Shown piece by piece: positions 57,068 to 64,000 of a stretch of 64,000 bases of DNA. Location: positions 7,936,064 to 8,000,063 of the forward strand of contig OW051468.1 in assembly GCA_932521025.1 (NCBI GenBank). The letters run 5' to 3'. The notes beneath the pieces were generated by a model. The model did no database searches, was not told where the DNA came from, and saw nothing but the letters and a program-made list of their open reading frames with translations. This DNA is from Oscheius onirici. Its lineage: Eukaryota; Nematoda; Chromadorea; Rhabditida; Rhabditidae. Position 1 is the stretch's first letter. Each line of letters starts with the position of its first letter. A program made the translations under genes and the position numbers.

Positions 57068-57994
57068 TCAAATTATCACGTGACAGACGACAATGTTCTC
57101 ATATATCGGTCCGTCTAGTCTTGAAGGACAGCGGCTGTAGGCACAACCGATGCGAGTTCCTAGCCACCAGGAGATCTAAAAAGGATTGTAGATTGACTCG
57201 AAAACTGACCTCAAAATTGTTGTCGGGTGTGGATCCAGTCTTGTTGAAATTCAGATAGTCTTCCTTGTGTAGTCTTTGTAGATTGATCAGCCAACCGTCT
57301 ATTGCTTCGTTTCCTTGGCCGACGAACGAGATCTGAGAAGTCTTTTGAGAAACCTTCTCCCCAGTTTTGGGACTTTGATATAAATCTCAATTTTTGAGCG
57401 TTCATTTTCCAGCTTTGTGATATTCAACAAAGTTGTAGCTTAACGAGTTTTATAACTTTGCAGAACGTCACAAAACTGGAAAATGTAAGCAAGTGCTAGA
57501 AAATTGGGGTTTCTCCGCGTGGCCCAAAACTTAGGGGAGTTAATTCCCCTAAGTTTTGGGCCACGCGGAGAAACCCCAATTTTCTTCACTTACAGGCTTC
57601 GTCGACCAAACTCTATAGATGTGATCGGCCACGTGAGGGGACTGACTGCCATGATATCCAGCGGGACAACTGTTTGCCGAAATCTGTGCGCTGCTCTCCA
57701 GAGCGCAGTCGTAGTTCTGTAACTGATACTCTCTCCTCTGTTCTTTAACAAACCGCTTGAGGAATCATGTTCGATTGAGGCCGATTCATGAACGCTGCTT
57801 CAAAGACCTCTTTGAACACTTTAGTATGGATTGTATTGTACCCTTCAGCTAGCTCTTCTCTCTCCGTGTCGCTCCATCCGGCTGTCACTCCTTCCGTACA
57901 AAAGTTTCCTGAAGAGATCTGTACTTTCGAAAGAGAGACTCTTACCGTCGGTCAGGGATATCAGCGATAATATGAGGAAAAGAACGGAGGTCAT
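57068..57994 (-). CDS. CAP/SCP-family secreted protein (venom allergen-like)
   Basis: CAP proteins are secreted Cys-rich proteins common in nematodes. Exon 1 is a signal peptide (MTSVLFLILSLISLTDG). Then come NFCTEGVTAGWSDTEREELA, RPQSNMIPQA, REYQLQNYDCALESSAQISA, NEAIDGWLINLQRL and WWLGTRIGCAYSRC, ending ENIVVCHVII at TGA 57068-57070. The YDCALESSAQ, GCAYSRC and VVCH blocks are CAP signatures. The usual HNxxR and GHFTQ motifs are missing, so the metal-binding site is likely lost. In-frame reading requires removing 16 bases at 57738-57753 (GT...AG). A later intron is filled by hairpin repeat H and a palindrome. An acceptor (CTTTCAG) lies near 58018, about 100 bases after the AATAAA of the upstream gene. 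Confidence 0.8.
57360..57500. repeat. Hairpin repeat family H, copy 4
   Basis: Arms TTTTCCAGCTTTGTGATATT and ACGTCACAAAACTGGAAAAT enclose AAAGTTGTAGC and its inverse. It lies inside the CAP gene intron, next to a near-perfect palindrome at 57499-57584. Confidence 0.7.
57499..57584. repeat. Near-perfect 86-base palindrome
   Basis: Arms of about 40 bases read GAAAATTGGGGTTTCTCCGC, GTGGCCCAAAACTTAGGGGA and then their inverse, around a centre GTTAATT with a single mismatch. The words match the outer ends of hairpin family H. It lies only a few bases from a splice donor of the CAP gene. Confidence 0.9.
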
Positions 57995-58125
57995 ATTGGG
58001 AAAACAGGAGTCACTGAAAGGCAGGGAGCAAACACAAGACAAGACTGTTTGTCTAGTGACATCTTGGCGAATTTTGGAGGCGTGTGAAAGAGTTCTCAAA
58101 CAGGCTACAGTTCAAATCAATTTAT

Positions 58126-59061
58126 TCAATTTATCTGGATGGGCGACCTAAACAGGGCTGCATAGCGGAAATTTAAAATGGATTGCATCGAGTTTGCGAT
58201 TCTTTCCCAGTTGTATCTCGTCAGGGTGATGCCGCCTCTCGTCGTGACCGTTATCGGCTTTTGGTAGTTCTGATACTGTCCGACGCCGGTCACGACCATT
58301 GTCGATGAAAGAGGACAATTCGTCACAGTAGCTCCGGCGCCTCCTGAACCACTAACCAAGGCAGTTTCCGTGATGGCGCCTCCGGCCAAATAACCAATCA
58401 TACTCCCGGCAGGAATTGGTTGTCCCGTGTAACAATTGCTAATTGGATCAGGACTGTATGTGACGGTAGCTGTGAGAGTGCTACCAGTAAAGGGCAGATT
58501 AGCTTCTGAGAGAGCTTGGAGATACTGAAATTGATCAGTTTTTGATCAGAATTCTTCCTTACAGCCGCCATAATTTCATTTTGGGTCGCTTGAACAGCCA
58601 GCTGTGAACTTTCACTCTGTCCAGGGAAGAAGTTGGCAATAGTTGTACCGGCTGAAAACAAGTCTCTCGAGCAGGGCGTATTCTGGGGGAAAACGACGCC
58701 AAGAAAAACGGAACGTCAAGGCGAGGACACTTTGGTAGCCAGGTTGCCGTCACGAATTCTCCCAAAAATTGGGTTTGAATTTGAGGCAAATCGTGACAGG
58801 AACCACGGAAAGTTCGTGTCGGGTTGCCATGACGTTACTGTCGTTTTAAAGTAGAGAAAGCTTACTGGTTACAGCCACTGGAGGAAAGTAGGTCCATCTG
58901 ACTGGAGGAGAGACTGAAAATATAGCATGTGACAGGTGTCATCCAGATATCTTACCTTCAAAGCTGAACGTGGGATCGGTGATGATCTCAGAGTCTCGAT
59001 TGGTCGAGAACGACGAACAAGAGAAGGTTGAACCGATCAGGGAGAGTAGGACGATGAGCAT
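58126..59061 (-). CDS. Secreted protein, family unknown
   Basis: The ATG at 59061 opens a signal peptide (MLIVLLSLIGSTFSC). Joined exons give FSTNRDSEIITDPTFSFE, PPVRWTYFPPVAVT, IANFFPGQSESSQLAVQATQ, LPFTGSTLTATVTYSPDPIS, MIGYLAGGAITETALVSGSG and NWERIANSMQSILNFR, ending FRSPIQIN at TGA 58126-58128. Length is roughly 240 residues. A beta-rich secreted domain with few Cys is suggested. A NAATAAA directly follows the stop (TTTATT near 58118), and the CAP gene begins about 130 bases downstream, as in a two-gene operon. Family not recognised. Confidence 0.65.
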
Positions 59062-59520
59062 GGTCAGAGAGAATCAGTGGACAAGATGAACTTTTGTAGG
59101 GCAGGTTGTTGACCGGCTGGAACCTATTCATCCATTGGTGAGGGTAGAAGCTGACTCAAAGATGTCAACAAGTAGCGGCTGTAGTCAAGAGTCAAGTTTG
59201 CTATTTCTAGAACCAGCGAAAGTTTATTTGAAATTTGAATTCCCACCTTTTCGCAACTTGTTCGCGATTCAACGAAATACGAGATTAATAAAGTGTTTTA
59301 TTTTGTCCTGTCTCTGAATGGAAATGCTAGGAGAAACGCGAAAAAATTCTTACTGCCGCCTTTTCGCGACTTGTCAAAATCTCGACAAGTCTTGACAAGT
59401 CAAGTTAGAGACAAGTAGTCTGAAGAGCGTCACTCTAGCTCCTCGTCGTCAGCTGTGCGGATGTCGTCTTCTACTTTTCTCCAGGTCAGGTGTTTCTTCT
59501 TTTCCAATTCTGACAGAACA
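59062..59520. other. Intergenic upstream of the secreted gene
   Basis: No gene is seen. The sequence probably holds the promoter of the secreted gene. The words GACAAGTC and CTTGACAAGT recur near 59370-59415. Confidence 0.35.
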
Positions 59521-59521
59521 G

Positions 59522-59747
59522 TTACACTTGACACTGACAATCAGACATTCGGACAAGAGTAGCGCCACAACACTTGCGTTCTTTTGAAAAGGAGAGAGAC
59601 GGCAAAAGTGACAGGCAGTTGTGAATCCGCCATAACTGACAGTCTTCGAAAGAAGGTGTCATGCTCTGTTTTCCCGGTTTTTTGGGCACCTCCTTGAACC
59701 CACAGCGGTGTTTGGTACAGTTCTTGGAGACCCGAGGAGCCACTAGG
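59522..59747 (-). CDS. Cys-rich C-terminal exon of an unidentified gene
   Basis: After an acceptor (ACTTTCAG) the minus strand reads SSLVAPRVSKNCTKHRCGF, then EDCQLWRIHNCLSLL and ERKCCGATLVRMSDCQCQV and stops near 59522. The spacing of eight Cys, with a CC pair and a CxC end, suggests a secreted disulphide-rich domain. Upstream exons were not resolved; a frame to about 60008 is open but reads less naturally. Confidence 0.4.
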
Positions 59748-60019
59748 GAAGACTGAAAGTTCTCTCGACTGCGCTAAAATTACTGACAGTGAATTACAGG
59801 CATCTGATAGCTTCTGTTTACTTGTTGTTTTGCCCTTTCTTCCGTTTTCAGCAATCAAATCCGGAGAATAGCATGGGCAACAACAACTGGACAAGCGGAC
59901 GCCGAAATCACCGTGTACGGTTAGACTAGTCTTGGTATTTTTCTGATATCCAGTTTTCAGAACAGCTGTCAGGCAATAGATCTTACGGAAAAGTGGCAAT
60001 ACGATCAATACGATGTCAT

Positions 60020-61136
60020 TACAAATCTGTCAAGGGATGCAGACGCACGAGCACGAGCATTTGGTCAACATTGAGGTGCCGAATCTGCATCATGAGATGT
60101 ATCGGATGACTGTTGTTCAGACGGATTATGCCGAATTTTGGAGCTCTGGACAAACTGACGAACTGAGAGGCTGAGCTATTAGCAAAAAAGTGAGAGCCGT
60201 AGACTTACTCAGAAATGTCATTGGAAGACGGGTCATGCCCAATTTTTCCACGAATTTTGACAGGTCACAATAGGTCAAGGATTATCCATAAACGGAAAAC
60301 ATGACATGAGGAATAGAGAGAAAGGGATTCTCGAAAATAACGAATGAAAAACACAAAAAAACATGAAGCTTTGTAGCGTACAGGCAGGCTTGTTGATTCT
60401 GGGTTGTTGAGCTGCGCTGCGGTCTGGGCTGCGCTCGGCCAAGTTGGACTTTGCGGCGGGCTAAAAAAAAGTCGTTTCTTATTTTTTTCGTTTCCAAATA
60501 CGTCGCCGATTAGATTTAGTTTTGTCATAAAAAAAAATTGGAAGAAAATCAAAAACTGACTATGAAAATCGAAGAAAACTGCTATTTTTACCGAATTTCG
60601 TCAAAAACCGCATTTTCTTCTATTTTTGTCGTCAGTTTTCGACTTTCTTCCTATTTTTCTGATGACAAAACTAAATCTAATCGGGGGACGTATTTGGAAA
60701 CAAAAAAAAATAAGAAAAAAATGCGAAATGAATTTTTTTAGCCCGCCGCAAAGTCCAACCTGGCCGCAGCGCAGGTTTTCAACAAGCCTGCGTACAGGAC
60801 TTTTACGCCTGCAGCACGGAAAAATTGGCAGACTCACCCAATGCGGAGATAGAATTCTGGATCCGTGACATCATTCCGATCGATTCGAAAAGCCTCCTGC
60901 GTACTGTGTCCATCTTCCAACAGGATTCGATCTTCCGGCAGTCCAACAGCATCATCGAAAATGTCTCTCGGTTTGGGTCTCCAGCTCGACAGTCTTCTAT
61001 TATCGCGGAAAAATTGGACCGTCTCCCAGGACCTTCGCTCCGCATCTTCAGCTGATGTTCCAACACATTCTTTGTGGCTCAATTTTCCAGCAAGGCGTCG
61101 TCTTCCCGAAGCGGTGCCAGAAAAAGCAGACGTCAT
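60020..61136 (-). CDS. Unidentified gene with foldback element in its intron
   Basis: The ATG at 61136 opens MTSAFSGTASGRRRLAG, then WETVQFFRDNRRLSSW, GLPEDRILLEDGHSTQEAF and VTDPEFYLRIG, ending at a clean donor (GTGAGT near 60835). In matching phases later pieces read IRGKIGHDPSSNDIS (donor near 60208) and FGIIRLNNSHPIHLMMQIRH, with LVLVRLHPLTDL before TAA near 60020. The acceptor of the second exon was not identified, so the join is tentative. The intron contains the foldback element at 60378-60797. The + strand across 60825-61060 is also open. Family not recognised. Confidence 0.35.
60378..60797. mobile_element. Foldback element E
   Basis: Long inverted arms of nearly 200 bases start GTACAGGCAGGCTTGTTGA on the left and end CAAGCCTGCGTAC on the right. 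Inner words GGACTTTGCGGCGGGCTAAA and GATTAGATTTAGTTTTGTCA occur in both arms. No transposase is present. Confidence 0.8.
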
Positions 61137-61639
61137 TGAGATTTGAACATTCTCCGGCGTCTTCCTGAAAATCGAACAGAAGAGAAAAGAACTAAAGTAA
61201 TTGAATCTGCTACGTTAAAAGGGAAAGGGAGAGAGCTCTGGATCATTCTGACTTTGGTAAACTTTTAGACAAAATGTTATTGTGCACTACTGTTTTGCCA
61301 TCGACCGGGACGTATAGCCACTGAGAAACGATGGTAAAGAGAGACGGAACTGAAGTAGCCTCAGACAGACCAAACAGACCAAGACAACTCTAGATCAAAC
61401 TGTTTTTTGTGATTGTTTCAATAAATTCTTCCCAATTCCTTTAGCAGTATCAGAGACCATTCGCAGGTTTTCAGGAAGCTACCAAATCGAATCATGTGCT
61501 CTTAGACTGGATTTTCACCGGTAGTCCGCACAAAGCTCCCTTCTTGATCCTCCAGACACTTGGAGCAGTTCAAAATGAAATCATCAAATTTGAACGATTG
61601 AATCTGTAACTGTTTCAAACAGTTCACGTTTTTGGGCCA

Positions 61640-62281
61640 AAGTGTTCCAATGGTGCTATGACGAACACTCTTGGCGGTCTGCTGCCTCTATCTCTTCACA
61701 GTCCCTTCCCCAACAACACTGCGCCCCATTGCGCAATCCCTCGCTGCTGAACTACAAAAGATCAGAGCAGCGTTAAGGGAATAGGTCAACGGGTAGCTGT
61801 GCCCTCCAAGGGAACAGCTTGACCCTTTACTTCGACGTTTAGATCGTCATTGAAAGCTCTTTCCGCCAAAACTAGTCCACGATGTCAGCTAACTGATCAC
61901 TAGCTTTTAACCCCAAGTTTGAGGAGCGCCGTGACCGTCAGCAGAATTTATATTCCTCGAAAAACGGCCAATCTCAAAATCGAAGCCATTCTCCAGCATT
62001 TCTATAATGATTACGAGCGAATTGAGAAGGAGTTTGCCTGCCTCTGTGCCCCGTCCATTGCCAAAATATTGTACCGGGTGTATTCCATCTCTGTCACACT
62101 TCTGGATAATGATACCCGCATTTATTGGCTACCCAACTTCCAGTATTTCGATCTACTGACCCCAGCCATCGCCTGTCCAAACTCTCTCATTCGTCCTCTT
62201 CGATCCTCCTTACTTTGGCCTTTCGTTTGCCGCTCTCTTAGGAGCTATTTCTCAGATCGCGTCTGTCAATGCTCACTACTG
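61640..62281 (+). CDS. Unresolved + strand exons
   Basis: Two stretches look coding. At 61700-61784, after an acceptor (CTTCACAG), TTLRPIAQSLAAELQKIRAA runs to a stop. At about 61960-62281, IEAILQHFYNDYERIEKEF and IAKILYR can be joined in phase, by removing a GT-AG intron ending CCCCAG, to PSPVQTLSFVLFDPPYFGLS and FAALLGAISQIASVNAHY with TGA just before 62281. An AATAAA at 62338-62343 follows. The start and any link between the two stretches are unknown. An SL1-like word occurs at 61905-61923. Confidence 0.35.
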
Positions 62282-62348
62282 ATCGGCCAGAGTTTTTGTC
62301 GCGCTTTCCCTAGCATGTATATTCAGAGACAGGACAAAATAAAACACT

Positions 62349-64000
62349 TTATTGATCTCGTATTTCGTTGAATCGGCTCATCATGGAGGCACGGACCCGA
62401 TCCTTGTGACTCGTCTCGGCCTGATGGACTACCGTAGAACCAGAGGCTCCGAGACCTGCTCCTTTTACGCGTTGGATTGCTTCGATGGGAGCTACGATTC
62501 CTGAAATTTTAATATACGTTTTTCTATCTAAAAGACACAAACCTTGCCCGTACTTGCCGGCTCCCTGGCCTTCTTTCCATCCCATGCTCTTCAGCAGCTT
62601 GTTTCCAATATTTGTGCTGTCCAAGGGCTTGGGGACCGAGACAGCTGGAACTTCTTTCGGCGCCATTTCAGTCTTTTTGTTCGATGGAATAAAGCCAGCT
62701 TCGGGACGATCTTCTTTACCGTAACCTGGAAATTTCTGAATGCTGTCAAAAAAAAAGTGATTGACCTCCATCAAGTCCATGCTGTGCTCGTCTCTCCCTA
62801 GCTCTGTCTCGGTACACAATCTTCGGCTGGTCGTCCTCTGCATCGTCAGCCATCCAACTATTCACAAATTGCTTAGCCCATTCTTCCCGCTTAGCCTCGG
62901 CGTTTTTCTAAACTTTCTTGTAATTATTCACTTAAAAAATGATTAAACCTTGTGAAGATCCGACTTGGTTATGTGCTTCATGAGCACATCGACACTGGGA
63001 AAGGCGCGGTTACAGAGCCGACAGACTTTTTTCGCCTCATCAATCCAGTCTCGTTCCATTCTTTCGCGCTCTTCGGTCAGATTGGGACGAGCTGAGGCTG
63101 GAGCTTCATCTAAAATTGCTAGTTTCTTATGCAAATCTGATTTTTTTTTCTCTAAATATCCCTCAAAAACTCACCTGCAGACGATTTTCTTCCCGATTGT
63201 GGCTCTTCTTCATCATCAGCCGATCGTTTGTGGCTCTTTTTCCTGCTCGGCGCGACCATCTCGTCATCACTACTGCTATCAGCCTTATTCGAACTGCCCG
63301 CCTTGTCAAAGACACTCTTATCCGCCAACTTTGCAGGCGCTCCACCAGGTTTCAGCGTAATTTGAAGTTTCTGCTTGTCCTGCTTCTTTTGCCATTTCTG
63401 CATCTCCTTCATAGCGTCTGCCGCCTTCTTCTGAACAAAACAAATAGATCAGAGGAATAGGGACGGGGGTCAGATGAACCTCAGATTCAGTCTTATAGGC
63501 GTCCTCTGCTGTCTGTTCGGGCTTTGTCTCAGCCGATGTCGTCTGAATATGTTTAATTCGAATTTTTCTAGAAAAAATAGCCTACCCCCGACACATTGAA
63601 GTAGGTACAATAGTTGGGGTCCCAACAGGCCCAGACGTTGTTTTCCGGCATAAAATAGTAGCTACTTTTGGGATCGTACAGGAATCCGGTAATCGTATCA
63701 CGAAAATACCCCGTTGTCATGTCCAGCGCGAACTTTGAGGTGTCTGGCGTCGCTAAATTCATTTTTAGAACAATAAATTGCTAAAATTACCATATTTAGG
63801 TAGAGTTCCATGCGGAGTTTGAGTTGTACCAATAACACCCGGCTTCTGAGCTACTGGCGGCGGAACGGGAATTTGCGAAGCGATGACAGGCGGAGGTCGA
63901 TCTGGGCGATAGTAGGGATGCTGTTTCGGCTGTGGGACCACTTCTCCTCGATTTTGGGCAAGACGCTGCATTGCCGCTTGGGCAATTTCGGCTCCGGTTA
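62349..64000 (-). CDS. rbm-5: RBM5/RBM10-type splicing regulator, C-terminal part
   Basis: This family regulates alternative splicing at the prespliceosome. From the window edge inwards: a Pro-rich stretch (YYRPDRPPPVIASQIPVPPP), the OCRE domain (KFALDMTTGYFRDTITGFLY and SSYYFMPENNVWACWDPNY), a basic linker, a C2H2-like zinc finger (VCRLCNRAFPSVDVLMKHI), and the G-patch (IGNKLLKSMGWKEGQGAGKY) followed by GIVAPIEAIQRVKGAGLGA and SMMSRFNEIRDQ. The order OCRE, zinc finger, G-patch is that of RBM5/6/10. The stop TAA at 62349-62351 is embedded in CAATAAAG, so stop and poly(A) signal overlap. The N-terminal RRM domains lie beyond 64000. Confidence 0.92.

Noticed and set aside
61905..61923. SL RNA gene
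   Set aside because: The leader-like word is not followed by a GT donor, and no Sm site or SL RNA body is visible.

Overview
The window is nematode nuclear DNA. The strongest sign is a cuticle collagen gene with an N-terminal membrane segment, Gly-X-Y blocks and a Cys-rich end (44819-46833). Most introns are short GT-AG introns with TTTCAG-like acceptors. Nearly every well-supported start codon has an intron-like acceptor a few bases upstream, as expected where mRNAs receive a trans-spliced leader. Same-strand genes are packed with about 90-150 bases between an AATAAA and the next acceptor. I cannot name the species.

Layout. 965-5103 (+) is alpha-catulin. 5.1-9.2 kb is repeat-rich and holds orphan exons and broken copies of an unknown gene. 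A minus-strand cluster of three membrane-trafficking genes follows: the Sec7-type Arf exchange factor BIG/AGEF-1 (22089-15003), a TMEM161 protein (14671-12382) and the WD40 protein EIPR1/TSSC1 (12170-9197). Its spacing is that of a nematode operon. A zinc-finger-like gene on the other strand sits wholly inside intron 1 of EIPR1. 22.7-26 kb holds a truncated scramblase, the least decayed copy of the unknown gene family and a thioredoxin-like gene. 26-33 kb holds a small SIM-containing membrane protein, Rab11, RPL7 and a second Rab11. 32951-44365 is a long gene for a nuclear protein with two AT-hooks, four tandem copies of one module and an HTH-like tail. Its introns carry three GC-rich palindrome-array transposons, an RTE-type LINE fragment and a foldback element. 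The collagen gene comes next.

47.2-55.8 kb holds two adjacent secreted proteins made of tandem sushi-like domains, one with recently duplicated exons. 57.1-59.1 kb holds an operon-like pair: a secreted novel protein followed by a CAP/SCP protein. 59.5-62.3 kb holds unresolved exons and a foldback element. The window ends inside an RBM5/RBM10-type splicing regulator on the minus strand.

BIG, EIPR1 and the two Rab11 genes all act in TGN/recycling-endosome traffic, and the collagen, sushi and CAP proteins are secretory cargo or surface proteins. The least explained items are the four-module AT-hook protein, the unknown gene family near 6.8, 8.5 and 24.7 kb, and a CAP gene that needs a 16-base intron to stay in frame. 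Gene models come from reading splice signals and family similarity by eye, so exon edges are approximate unless a position is stated.
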